The notes: a model not told the origin generated them from the letters alone. DNA of 64,000 nt from Halobacterium noricense (GCF_021233435.1 NZ_CP089468.1:2652597-2716596); one strand, 5' to 3'. Positions 25,487 to 33,804 are shown, numbered from the stretch's first letter. Numbers and translations: made by a program.

Positions 25487-26179
25487 ATGGAGGAGAGCGT
25501 CGCCGGGTTCAAGGAACGCGGCACGTGGGGAGACGTCGTCGAGCACGGGGAGCGCGTGACACAGGCGCTGCGCGAGGCCGACGCCCACGAGCAGTACCCG
25601 GACGCCTTCGAGGAGTGGAACGACTGGCGGCCGAAGTCACACGAGCGCATCGAGGAGGAGGTCAGCGAGAAGACCGCCGAGCAGGCCAGCGTCGGCGAGA
25701 GCGAAGGCGAGAAGGAAGGCCGTTCACCCGACGAGGAACTCCAGACGGCGGGCGAGCGCCTCACCGAGTCCTACGAGGAACTCGAAGAAGGCGAACCCGA
25801 CACTGCCGTCGAGAAGTGGCAGGACTCGCTGGGCCACGTGAAGCGCGCGGCGGACACCGCCGGCCGGCAAGCCCTCCGGAAGGTCGAGAACGTCGTCTAC
25901 CAACGCGTGATGACCCAAGTCGCGCCCTACTACTTCGACAACGACCTCGTGAGCGCGAACATCCAGCGCATCCGCAGCCAGGAGGAGTTCGTCTTCGAGG
26001 TGAACGTCAACGACGACGACATCAAGGACGGGGTCCGCGACCACCTCGAATCGTTCGAGGACATCGACCGCTGGCACGTCGACACCGAGCGCGAGACCGA
26101 GACCGCGGAGGCCGTCGAGGGCGTCGAGCCGCCCGAGCAGAACGGCGACGACGCGGACACGAAGTCCACGACGAACTGA
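25487..26179 (+). CDS. DUF5828-type conserved haloarchaeal protein
   Basis: A 230-residue acidic, soluble protein beginning MEESVAGFKERGTWG. The N-terminal half is helical and highly charged; the conserved core is RKVENVVYQRVMTQVAPYYFDNDLVSANI, and the C-terminus is disordered and acidic. It resembles a haloarchaea-only family of unknown function. The ATG at 25487 is preferred over the longer frame because the extension is hydrophobic and poorly conserved in style. Confidence 0.72.
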   Translation: MEESVAGFKERGTWGDVVEHGERVTQALREADAHEQYPDAFEEWNDWRPKSHERIEEEVSEKTAEQASVGESEGEKEGRSPDEELQTAGERLTESYEELEEGEPDTAVEKWQDSLGHVKRAADTAGRQALRKVENVVYQRVMTQVAPYYFDNDLVSANIQRIRSQEEFVFEVNVNDDDIKDGVRDHLESFEDIDRWHVDTERETETAEAVEGVEPPEQNGDDADTKSTTN

Positions 26180-26243
26180 GCAACCGCCCGGCAGCCCGAC
26201 AGGTCGGTAATCTCTTAGGTGGGCCGTACGGAGAACGGGCGTA

Positions 26244-27419
26244 ATGGCTGGAGCCGGACTCGCGGTACTCGTGATCGCGGCGGTAGCGAGCCTGTTTATG
26301 GCGTGGGCCATCGGTGCCGGCTCGTCGGGGTCGACGCCGTTCGCGCCCGCGGTCGGCGCGAACGCCATCACCGTGATGCGCGCCGGGTTCGTCGTCGGCA
26401 TCCTCGGGTTCGCCGGTGCGGTCTTCCAGGGCGCGAACGTCTCCGAGGCGGTCGGCAGCGAACTACTCGTCGGCGCGAACCTGTCGCCGCTGGCCGCCAC
26501 GACCGCGCTCATCATCGCCGCGACGCTGGTCGCCGTCGGCGTGTTCACCGGCTACCCGATAGCGACCGCGTTCACGGTGACGGGCGCGGTCGTCGGCACC
26601 GGGCTGGCGATGGGCGCTGGGCCGGCGTGGGCGAAGTACCAGCAGATTACGACGCTGTGGGTGCTCGTGCCGTTCGTCGGCGGCGGCATCGCGTACGTGA
26701 CCGCGCGCGGCCTCCGTAGCATCGACCGCGACACGCTCACGGTGCCCGTGCTCGGCGCGGTCGTCGGCGCCATTCTCGCGAACGTCCAGTTCGTCTTCCT
26801 CGGGCCGTCCGGCACGAGTCAGTCGCTGGCCCGCGCGGCCGCGGTCAGCGCCGGCCAGTTCGAACTCGGCGTCCACGCGAGCGTCACGCTGCTGTGCGCG
26901 CTCGGCGTCGCGGGCGTGCTCTACCAGGACCTCAAGGGCGACCCGGAGCGCGGCCAGCGACACTTCCTGCTCGCGCTCGGCGGGCTCGTCGCGTTCTCCG
27001 CGGGCGGCAGTCAGGTCGGGCTCGCGGTCGGGCCGCTGCTCCCGTTGGTCGGCGGCGAGGTCCCCCTAACGCACGTGCTCGTCGGCGGCGGCATCGGCCT
27101 TCTCGTCGGGTCGTGGACGGGCGCGCCGCGCATGATCAAGGCCATCAGCCAGGACTACTCCTCGCTGGGGCCGCGGCGCTCGATTGCCGCGCTCATCCCG
27201 AGCTTCGCCATCGCCCAGACCGCCGTCTTCTTCGGCATCCCCGTCTCGTTCAACGAAATCATCGTCAGCGCCATCGTCGGCTCCGGCTACGCCGCCTCGA
27301 CCGGCGGCGGCGTCAGCAAGCGCAAGATGCTGTTCACGGTGCTGGCGTGGGTGGCGTCGCTGGCGCTCGCGCTCGGCGTCGGCTACGGCGGCTTCCTCGC
27401 GATTGACGCGATTCTGTAG
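26244..27419 (+). CDS. inorganic phosphate transporter (PiT family)
   Basis: A 391-residue membrane protein with about ten hydrophobic segments and the duplicated PiT signature: AVGANAITVMRAGFVVG near 35-50 and SFNEIIVSAIVGSGYA near 335-350. PiT proteins move phosphate with Na+ or H+. Haloarchaeal members are usually low-affinity constitutive carriers. It is convergent with the CNNM-like gene, only 13 bp apart. Confidence 0.9.
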   Translation: MAGAGLAVLVIAAVASLFMAWAIGAGSSGSTPFAPAVGANAITVMRAGFVVGILGFAGAVFQGANVSEAVGSELLVGANLSPLAATTALIIAATLVAVGVFTGYPIATAFTVTGAVVGTGLAMGAGPAWAKYQQITTLWVLVPFVGGGIAYVTARGLRSIDRDTLTVPVLGAVVGAILANVQFVFLGPSGTSQSLARAAAVSAGQFELGVHASVTLLCALGVAGVLYQDLKGDPERGQRHFLLALGGLVAFSAGGSQVGLAVGPLLPLVGGEVPLTHVLVGGGIGLLVGSWTGAPRMIKAISQDYSSLGPRRSIAALIPSFAIAQTAVFFGIPVSFNEIIVSAIVGSGYAASTGGGVSKRKMLFTVLAWVASLALALGVGYGGFLAIDAIL

Positions 27420-27432
27420 AAGGAGTGGGCGG

Positions 27433-28806
27433 CTACGCTTCGTGCATATCGTCGTCTTCGAGGGACTCGTGTTCGGTCTCGTCGGTGGCTTCCTCCTCGG
27501 GGAGCCGACGCACGCGAGCTTTCATGATGCGGGTGTTCTCCACGCGCTCGGCGGTGAGTTCGACGTCCTCGAAGCGGAACGTCTCGTCCTCCTCGACCAG
27601 CCGGCCGGCGCGATTGAAGATGAACCCCGCGATGGTCTCGAACTCCTCGCCCTCCGGCAGGTCGATGTCGAGGGCGCCGTTGACCTCCTCGATGTTCACC
27701 TCGCCGCGCACGCGGACGGTGTCGTCGTCGACGAAGTTGAGGGGGAGTTCCTCCTCGCCCTCCAGGATTTCGCCGACGATTTCCTCGGTGATGTCCTCGG
27801 CGGTCAGCAGGCCCTCGGTGGTGCCGAACTCGTCGATGACGATGACTAACTGGACGCGCTCGTCCTGCATCTCCCGGAGCAGGTCGTCGACGTTCTTCGA
27901 CTCGGGGACGTGCAGCGTCGGCTCGATGAGGTCCTCGAGTTCGATGCCCTCGCTCTCCCCGTAGAGGTACTCGCGGACGAGGTCTTCGAGGCTGACGACG
28001 CCGATGATGTTGTCGAGTGCGCCCTCGTAGACCGGGATGCGCTCGTGGCCGGCCTGCGTGCACGTCTGAATCGCCTCCTCGATGGTGGCGTCCTTCGGGA
28101 CGGCGTTCATGTCCAGGCGCGGCGTCATCACTTCCTTCGCGATGGTGTTGTTGAACCGGAAGATGCGCTGGAGCATCTCCCGCTCGTCCTCCTCGATGAC
28201 GCCCTCGCGCTCCCCGGTCTTGATCATGTCCTGAATCTCGGAGCGCGTGACGTAGCTCGTCTCGATGGCGGCGCGGCCGCCGGTCACCTGATTGACCCAC
28301 CGCGTCAGGTGGTCGAAGAGGACGACCAGCGGGTAGAGCAAGCGCTCGGACCACTTCAGGGGGCCGGCGATGGTGAGCGCCCACGACTCCGTGTTCTCGA
28401 CGGCGTAGGACTTCGGCGCGCTCTCCCCGAACAGCAGGACGAGCGCGGTGACGCCGAACGTCGCCGCGAGCACGGCTTGGCCCTGCGAGAGGTAGAAGCC
28501 CAGCAGGCCGGTCGCGATGGAGGACATCGCGATGTTCACGAGGTTGTTGCCGACGAGAATCGTGATGAGCAGCCGGTGCGGGTCGCTCTTGAGCTCCGCG
28601 ACGAGGTTCGCGCCGGGCCGGCCGTCCTCCTGGAGCGCTTCGATGCGGTGGCGCGCCAGCGAGAACATCGCCAGCTCCGACGACGAGAAGAACGCCGACA
28701 GCCCCATCAGAACGACCATCGCGACGGCGCCGATGATGGCGATGACGTCCTGCGTGAGCTCGACCCCAAACAGGGACACTGCCAGCGGGAGCGACGAAGT
28801 ACCCAT
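27433..28806 (-). CDS. CNNM/CorC-like transporter with CBS pair
   Basis: A 457-residue protein: N-terminal DUF21/CNNM membrane domain (about 20-200, AFFSSSELAMFSL and GESAPKSYAVENTE), a tandem CBS domain (about 215-340, VMTPRLDMNAVPKDATIEEAI) and a C-terminal CorC_HlyC domain (GFIFNRAGRLVEEDETF). Such proteins export or regulate Mg2+ or Na+. Start at ATG 28806 begins just before the first membrane helix. Confidence 0.93.
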   Translation of the reverse strand: MGTSSLPLAVSLFGVELTQDVIAIIGAVAMVVLMGLSAFFSSSELAMFSLARHRIEALQEDGRPGANLVAELKSDPHRLLITILVGNNLVNIAMSSIATGLLGFYLSQGQAVLAATFGVTALVLLFGESAPKSYAVENTESWALTIAGPLKWSERLLYPLVVLFDHLTRWVNQVTGGRAAIETSYVTRSEIQDMIKTGEREGVIEEDEREMLQRIFRFNNTIAKEVMTPRLDMNAVPKDATIEEAIQTCTQAGHERIPVYEGALDNIIGVVSLEDLVREYLYGESEGIELEDLIEPTLHVPESKNVDDLLREMQDERVQLVIVIDEFGTTEGLLTAEDITEEIVGEILEGEEELPLNFVDDDTVRVRGEVNIEEVNGALDIDLPEGEEFETIAGFIFNRAGRLVEEDETFRFEDVELTAERVENTRIMKARVRRLPEEEATDETEHESLEDDDMHEA

Positions 28807-28909
28807 TCCAGCCTCCCTTTTTAGCGCGCGGGTTAAGAGTTTACTCACTACACCCGCGGAGGCCGCCGCGGGCGAAGCGTTTACCCGGGTTTCGAGCGAA
28901 GAGGCGCAC

Positions 28910-29200
28910 ATGAGCGCGCGAACCGCACCGCCGCGACCCGAGCACAGCGACGCCCACGTGACGCTGTACCGCCTGCAGGCGTGCCCGTTCTGCGAGCGCG
29001 TCGTCCGCAAACTGGACGAACTCGGCATCGACTACCACTCCCGGTTCGTCGAGCCGATGCACTCCGACCGCGACGCCGTCAAGCGCATCGTCGGCGCGCG
29101 CACGGTTCCCGCCATCATCGACGACGAGACGGGTGTAGCGATGGCCGAGAGCGCGAACATCGTGGAGTACCTCGACGCCACCTACGGGGGTGACGACTGA
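28910..29200 (+). CDS. glutaredoxin-like protein
   Basis: A 96-residue thioredoxin-fold protein with the dithiol CPFC motif (about 25-28, LQACPFCERVVRKL), cis-Pro region ARTVPAII and glutathione S-transferase N-terminal features. Haloarchaea lack glutathione and use gamma-glutamylcysteine, so the natural reductant differs from bacterial glutaredoxins. Its stop overlaps the next ATG by 1 nt (TGATG), indicating coupling with the redoxin-like gene. Confidence 0.88.
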   Translation: MSARTAPPRPEHSDAHVTLYRLQACPFCERVVRKLDELGIDYHSRFVEPMHSDRDAVKRIVGARTVPAIIDDETGVAMAESANIVEYLDATYGGDD

Positions 29201-29718
29201 TGGAACTCGACTTCGAGGTCGTCGACCTCCCCGAGACCGACCACGTCGAGGAGGGCGACGAGGCGCCCGACTTCACGCGGCCGCTCGTGAACGACGAGTA
29301 CTGGGAAGACGTCGCGCTGTCGGACCTCCTGAACGAGGGTCCCGTCCTCCTGGTGTTCACGCCGGTGGACGGCGCGTTCCCGACGACGTACATCTGGAAC
29401 GAACTCCGCGAGCGCGGCGTCGCGGAGTACGGCGTCCAGATTGCGGGCGTCTCCATCTCGTCGCCGTACGAGCACAAGACCACCATCGAGGAGCGCGACA
29501 TCCAGGACTTCGCGGGGCTGTTCAGCGACCCGCAGAACGGCGTCGCCGAGCAGTACGGCATCAGCCACGACCTCGACGGGATGGCGGGCGTCAGCGAACC
29601 CCGGCCCGCGGTGTTCCTCGTCGCCGCCGACGGCACCGTCGAGTACGCGTGGGTCGCCGAGGAGTGGCCGAACTTCCCGGAGTACGACGCGGTCGAGGAC
29701 GCGCTCGCCGGCCTGTAG
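29200..29718 (+). CDS. AhpC/TSA-like redoxin lacking cysteine
   Basis: A 172-residue peroxiredoxin-fold protein (DEAPDFTRPLVND, VLLVFTPVDGAFPTTYIWNEL, GVSISSPYEHKTTIEE). Active peroxiredoxins use a peroxidatic Cys after the TP motif; here that position is absent and the whole protein has no cysteine. It therefore cannot be a thiol peroxidase and may be structural or bind a partner, perhaps the upstream glutaredoxin with which it is translationally coupled. Confidence 0.82.
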   Translation: MELDFEVVDLPETDHVEEGDEAPDFTRPLVNDEYWEDVALSDLLNEGPVLLVFTPVDGAFPTTYIWNELRERGVAEYGVQIAGVSISSPYEHKTTIEERDIQDFAGLFSDPQNGVAEQYGISHDLDGMAGVSEPRPAVFLVAADGTVEYAWVAEEWPNFPEYDAVEDALAGL

Positions 29719-29763
29719 ACCGAGACTGTAACGCTTTTTCGCGCGGCGACCGACCACCCGGGT

Positions 29764-30363
29764 ATGACTGTCAGCGACGCGGACCTCGACGCGGCCGCCG
29801 ACGCCATCCGGGAGGGCGGCCTCGTCGTCTACCCGACGGAGACGGTGTACGGTCTCGGCGCGGACGCCCTCGACGCGGCTGCCGTCGAGGCCGTCTTCGA
29901 GGCGAAGAGCCGAGACCACGACAAGCCGCTCTCCGCGGCGTTCCCGGACGCGAGCAGCGCCCGCGAGCACGTCCGAATGAGCGACACCGAGCGCGCGTTC
30001 GCCGACGCGTTCCTCCCCGGACCCGTGACGCTCGTCTGCGAGAAGCGCGACAGCGTGCCGAACGTCCTCACGGGCGGCCGCGTGAAGGTCGGCGTCCGCG
30101 TCCCCGACCACGACGTCGCGCTCGCGCTCCTCGACCGCGTCGCGCCAATTACGGCGACGAGCGCGAACGTCTCCGGCGAACCGAGCGTCACGAACCCCGC
30201 CGACCTCGACCCCGCGTTCCGGGAGCACGTCGACGCCGTACTGAACGCCGGCGAGACCCCGGGCGGGACCGGGAGCACGGTCGTGGACGTCGAACGCGCC
30301 GAGATTCTCCGCGAGGGCGCGAACGCCGACGCCGTCCGGGACTGGCTCGCCGAGCACGCGTAG
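29764..30363 (+). CDS. L-threonylcarbamoyladenylate synthase (Sua5/YrdC)
   Basis: A 199-residue enzyme making the activated intermediate for t6A modification of tRNA. YrdC-domain motifs are clear: YPTETVYGLG near 22-31, the KSRDHDKPLS loop near 47 and ITATSANVSGEPS near 125. It lacks the Sua5 C-terminal domain, so it is the short YrdC form. Confidence 0.93.
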   Translation: MTVSDADLDAAADAIREGGLVVYPTETVYGLGADALDAAAVEAVFEAKSRDHDKPLSAAFPDASSAREHVRMSDTERAFADAFLPGPVTLVCEKRDSVPNVLTGGRVKVGVRVPDHDVALALLDRVAPITATSANVSGEPSVTNPADLDPAFREHVDAVLNAGETPGGTGSTVVDVERAEILREGANADAVRDWLAEHA

Positions 30364-30378
30364 CGCGACCGCTCGCGC

Positions 30379-31056
30379 TCAGTCGTCCCCGAGCGACAGC
30401 AGCGACCCGAGTGTCCGGGTCTTCGTGCCGCACTCGTCGCTGTACTCGCACGCGCCGCACTTCGCGCCGTCGTGGAGCCGCGGCGGCGGACCGTCGAGCG
30501 CGCGGACGGTACGGAGTGCGCGCCGATAGGCGGCTTTCCGCCGGGTCGTCAGCGTGAGTTCGCGGACGACGCCGTGGCGAGCGTACTCGACGTACGCGCG
30601 CTCGACCGACTGGTGCTCCCGCCACGCGAGCGCTTTCGCGGCGGCGACCGCGCGCACCGATTGGGGCTCCCACACCCCCGCTTCGGGTGGGCTCCCGGGC
30701 GTGACCACCGACACCGCCAGCGGGCCAGTGTGAACTTTTCCCATACGTCCGTGTGCGTCCTTCCCGCGGACGAACACGGCAGTTTCCGCGGGATCGGCGA
30801 CGCGGGGGTGGCGGTCGAGGCTGGCGCGGAGGTTCGACCGGAACTCGGGGGGTTCGACGGCGAGGTCGTAGGTCGCGAGCGCAGCCTCGGAGGCGACCGC
30901 CAGCGCGTCGTACTGGCCGGCGAGGTCGCGGGCGTGGTTGTGCTCGGCCGGCGGGCTGCGGTCGTCGCGACGCGCGTAGTAGAGCTGGCGCGGGCAGTAC
31001 GCGGCGCGCGCGAGGTCGCTGAACGCAACAGAATTCGAGCGGTCGTCGTCGGACAC
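30379..31056 (-). CDS. Cas4/Dna2-like Fe-S nuclease family protein, stand-alone
   Basis: A 225-residue protein with the architecture of Cas4-like nucleases: Cys21 near the N-terminus (AAYCPRQLYYARRD) and a C-terminal cluster C-x2-C-x5-C (KCGACEYSDEC, about 201-211), the four ligands of a 4Fe-4S cluster. The PD-(D/E)xK centre is hard to find; FVRGKDAHGRMG is a possible degenerate version. No cas genes or repeats lie nearby, so a role in DNA repair is more likely than in CRISPR. Confidence 0.72.
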   Translation of the reverse strand: MSDDDRSNSVAFSDLARAAYCPRQLYYARRDDRSPPAEHNHARDLAGQYDALAVASEAALATYDLAVEPPEFRSNLRASLDRHPRVADPAETAVFVRGKDAHGRMGKVHTGPLAVSVVTPGSPPEAGVWEPQSVRAVAAAKALAWREHQSVERAYVEYARHGVVRELTLTTRRKAAYRRALRTVRALDGPPPRLHDGAKCGACEYSDECGTKTRTLGSLLSLGDD

Positions 31057-31093
31057 GCCACGGGATGGTCCCGTCCCCGTATTTGAACGTTCG

Positions 31094-31720
31094 CTACCGG
31101 GAGAGCCACCAGTTCTCGACGGTCTCGGCGACGCCGACGAGGTGGGCCTGGCCGAACACGCCGACGATGAGCGCGCCGAGCGAGTTGTACATGAAGTCCT
31201 TCACCGTGTCGTCGAGGCCGTGCTGGGCGAGCGGCATCGTCAGCCCGGTCTCCTGGGCGGCGACGTCGAGGCCGAACTCGAACAGCTCCCAGACGACGCC
31301 GAACGACAACACGACGACGAAGAGGTAGACGAACGCGATGCGTGACGGGATGGTGATGTCCTCGTGGTGGAGGTCGATGGCGCGCGCGACCGTGTAGCCC
31401 GCGCCCGCGACCAGCGACGCCGACAGCGCGTGCGTGACGTGGTCCCACCACGGGATGTGGACGTACAGCCCCGAGGAGCCGAGCACGTGGAGGAAGACGG
31501 CGGCGGTGAGCCAGAGCGCGAGCCACGGGTCCAGCGGGAGGTCGTAGCGACGCTCCAGGAGCGCGGGAACGAACGTGATGAGCAGCGTTATCGAGCCGTT
31601 GACGACGGCCTTGGAGTTGCCGCGGAGGAAGCCGTAGACGACGAGCGCGGCGAGCACGACCTGCATCGTGCGCGTGATGGCGCTCTGGGTCGCGGGCGCG
31701 GGCCGTGGGAGTAACGTCAT
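31094..31720 (-). CDS. multi-pass membrane protein, YjdF/DUF2238-like
   Basis: A 208-residue protein with about six hydrophobic segments. Conserved polar residues occur in PWWDHVTHALSA (about 91-102) and VVWELFEFGLDVAAQE (about 140-155), the D-x2-x-H and WE/F pattern of YjdF-type proteins. Function is unknown. It overlaps the preceding 212-residue membrane protein by 4 nt, so both form one operon. Confidence 0.7.
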   Translation of the reverse strand: MTLLPRPAPATQSAITRTMQVVLAALVVYGFLRGNSKAVVNGSITLLITFVPALLERRYDLPLDPWLALWLTAAVFLHVLGSSGLYVHIPWWDHVTHALSASLVAGAGYTVARAIDLHHEDITIPSRIAFVYLFVVVLSFGVVWELFEFGLDVAAQETGLTMPLAQHGLDDTVKDFMYNSLGALIVGVFGQAHLVGVAETVENWWLSR

Positions 31721-32355
31721 ACCGGCACCACCCGGGAGAGCGCGCGGCGCAGCCAGCGGTCGCGTCGCCGGAAGTACGCGTCGAAGAGGACGCCCGCCGC
31801 GAACCCGGCGAGCGTGACCCAGACGAACTCCATCATCAGCGCGTAGTTGTCCGTGAGGTAGGAGGTGCCGAGGAACTGGTCGAAGTTCCAGCGGACGACC
31901 GCCCACGCGGCACCGGAGGCGAGCGTCGTCAACACGACGAGCACGACGGCGAACCAGTGCGTGACCTCCAGCGCGGTGAACAGGTGGAGTTCGACGACGA
32001 CGACGAGCGCGAGCGCGGCGAGCGCGAAGTACGTCGCGAACGTGCCGACGGTGCCGCCGAACAGCCCGCGCACGAGAATCGGGAGCAGTGCGAGCACGAG
32101 CAGTTCCCACGGGAGCATGACGCGCCACTCGCGGAAGGCGACCGCCGGCACGAGGACGATAGCGCCGGCGGCGGCGACGAAGACCATCCACTGCCGGTCG
32201 AAGTCGAGGACGCTGTCGGCGAACACGAGCGCGAGCACGGCGACCAGCAGCCACGCGAGCACGGCGTTCGTCCAACTGTCACGGAACAGCCGTTCGAGCA
32301 CGTCCTCGGCGAGCTCCGCGCTGGACGCCTCGTCGGAGGGGGCACCGTCGCTCAT
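31717..32355 (-). CDS. membrane protein, six to seven TM
   Basis: A 212-residue integral membrane protein: a polar N-terminus (about 1-28), then hydrophobic segments at roughly 32-52, 56-73, 82-100, 106-124, 132-152 and 172-192, ending in an arginine-rich tail. No family known to me. It is co-encoded with the YjdF-like protein through an ATGA overlap, and the two probably act together. Confidence 0.7.
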   Translation of the reverse strand: MSDGAPSDEASSAELAEDVLERLFRDSWTNAVLAWLLVAVLALVFADSVLDFDRQWMVFVAAAGAIVLVPAVAFREWRVMLPWELLVLALLPILVRGLFGGTVGTFATYFALAALALVVVVELHLFTALEVTHWFAVVLVVLTTLASGAAWAVVRWNFDQFLGTSYLTDNYALMMEFVWVTLAGFAAGVLFDAYFRRRDRWLRRALSRVVPV

Positions 32356-32415
32356 TCGTTCGTGCTGTCGGGAGAAACAGGCATAAAACCGCCGGCACGC
32401 ACAGCCGCCCGGCGC

Positions 32416-33117
32416 TTAGATGTCGATGTTCGTCTCCTGGCCTTCCGTCGCGCCTTCGAGGCCGTCCTCGTGGACGGAGCTGGTGAGCCGCTCGGAGAGC
32501 TCGCGGTCCTGGAGCGCGTTCTCGAATTCCGCGCGGTAGCGGTCGTTGAGCCGCCGGCGTTCCTCGCGGGTCTCGACGACGCGCTGGTAGTGCCGGATAG
32601 TCCCCACGTCGACGTCCTCAGGACACTCCGTGTTCTGATGGGCTGCGGAAGACGACTCCGTCGTCTTCCGAACGCCGAGTTCGTCTGCGAGGTCCTCGAC
32701 GGACTCGTCGGCGTCGCGCACGCGGTCGAGGGGGGCGTCGGTGTCGGCCTCGCGGAGCAGGTGGAGGTCGAGGCGGGCATCGATTACGGTCTGCTCGTCG
32801 ACGTCCTCAGAACACTCCGTGTTCTGATGGGCTGCGGAAGACGACTCCGTCGTCTTCCGAGCGCCGAGTTCGTCCGCGATGTCGGCGTCACCGTCCTCGT
32901 CGTAGAAGCGCTCGACGAGCGTCGTGAGTTCGTCGACGGACAGCGACGTCTCGAAGTCGAGGTCCTCGCGCATCTCCGCGACCGTCTCGCGGAGCCGGGC
33001 TTCGACGTCGGCCTCGGAGGCGAGCGACCCGTGGGTCTCCTCCTGGGATTCGGTGACAGTGTCGCCGTCGGCGACGTCGACGAAGATGTCCCGGAGTTCC
33101 TCGGTCTTCTCGTCCAT
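32416..33117 (-). CDS. conditioned-medium-induced protein 4-like (Cmi4)
   Basis: A 233-residue acidic helical protein starting MDEKTEELRDIFVDV; it looks like the haloarchaeal 'conditioned medium-induced protein 4', linked to growth phase. Two HTH-like repeats are visible (DVDEQTVIDARLDLHLL and DVDVGTIRHYQRVVETREE), each preceded by ADELG. In both, between ADELG and EDVD, the same 20-odd residues are inserted (RKTTESSSAAHQNTEC), encoded by a 77-bp direct repeat consisting of two hairpins. Homologues would be expected to lack these. Confidence 0.7.
   Translation of the reverse strand: MDEKTEELRDIFVDVADGDTVTESQEETHGSLASEADVEARLRETVAEMREDLDFETSLSVDELTTLVERFYDEDGDADIADELGARKTTESSSAAHQNTECSEDVDEQTVIDARLDLHLLREADTDAPLDRVRDADESVEDLADELGVRKTTESSSAAHQNTECPEDVDVGTIRHYQRVVETREERRRLNDRYRAEFENALQDRELSERLTSSVHEDGLEGATEGQETNIDI
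32609..32685. repeat. 77-bp double-hairpin element, copy 1 in cmi4-like gene
   Basis: It contains a near-perfect stem (arms around TCC, one mismatch, about 32619-32637) and a perfect 11-bp stem CGGAAGACGAC/GTCGTCTTCCG around TCC (32646-32670). It matches copy 2 at 75 of 77 positions. Confidence 0.9.
32798..32874. repeat. 77-bp double-hairpin element, copy 2 in cmi4-like gene
   Basis: Stem one is perfect: CAGAACAC/GTGTTCTG around TCC (32808-32826). Stem two is the same perfect 11-bp stem around TCC (32835-32859). The copies are 189 bp (63 codons) apart in direct orientation. Confidence 0.9.
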
Positions 33118-33160
33118 GTAATAGTGACACCCTAGCGGAGTGCGCCGCTATATGTCTGTT

Positions 33161-33186
33161 GGCTTACCACGCTAGCCCCGTAAACC
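33161..33186. promoter_or_regulatory. inverted repeat in the bioY promoter region
   Basis: GGCTTAC (33161-33167) and GTAAACC (33180-33186) form an inverted repeat with one mismatch across a 12-bp spacer. GTAAACC equals half of the bacterial BirA operator, though half-site order is reversed. It lies 37 bp before the bioY start and may be a biotin repressor site. Confidence 0.35.
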
Positions 33187-33222
33187 AGAGAATTGAAACC
33201 GGTTGACGAGAGTGGTCGGTCC

Positions 33223-33804
33223 GTGAGCGTCGAATCCGACTCCGTCGACCTCGTCGGCGACGAAATCGTCGAACGTGTCGCCCGCGCCGCCGTCTTCGCG
33301 GCGCTCGCGGGCGCGTTCGCGTACGTATCGTTCCCGAACCCCGTCTCCCCGGCCCCGGTCACGCTGCAGGTGCTGGGCGTGTTCCTCGCGGGCATCTACC
33401 TCGGCCCCGTCTGGGGCGGCCTCTCGCTGGCGCTGTACCTCGCGGCGGGCGCGGTCGGCGCACCCGCCTTCGCGGGCGGCAGCGCGGGCCTCGGCGCACT
33501 ACTGGGCCCCTACGGCGGCTACCTCTGGTCGTACCCGGTCGCGGCCGCGCTGGTCGGCCTGCTCGCTCACGGCACGAGCGGGCTCTCGAAACCCCGGGAC
33601 GTCTCGGTCCCGCGACTCATCGCCGCGATGCTCGCGGGCACCGTCGTCGTCTACGCGGGCGGCACGCTCGGCTACGCCGTCGTCCAGAACGTCGGCCTCT
33701 ACCGCGCGTTCCTCGTCGCCGCCGTCGCGTTCGTCCCCGCGGAGGCGTTCAAAATCGCGGCTGCGGTCGGCATCACGCGCACCGAAGATCTCGGCGCCGC
33801 CTGA
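33223..33804 (+). CDS. bioY: biotin ECF transporter S component
   Basis: A 193-residue membrane protein with about six helices and the BioY signatures VSPAPVTLQVLGVFLAGIYLGP and GGPYGGYLWSYP-like YGGYLWSYPVAA. It binds biotin in the membrane. GTG 33223 is the chosen start; an in-frame TTG at 33193 is possible. Its TGA overlaps the bioM ATG by 1 nt, starting a tight bioY-bioM-bioN operon. Confidence 0.92.
   Translation: MSVESDSVDLVGDEIVERVARAAVFAALAGAFAYVSFPNPVSPAPVTLQVLGVFLAGIYLGPVWGGLSLALYLAAGAVGAPAFAGGSAGLGALLGPYGGYLWSYPVAAALVGLLAHGTSGLSKPRDVSVPRLIAAMLAGTVVVYAGGTLGYAVVQNVGLYRAFLVAAVAFVPAEAFKIAAAVGITRTEDLGAA

Noticed and set aside
32609-32874. Two near-identical repeats as a CRISPR array
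   Set aside because: Only two copies, both in frame inside a gene, and the 112-bp gap between them is coding sequence rather than a spacer.
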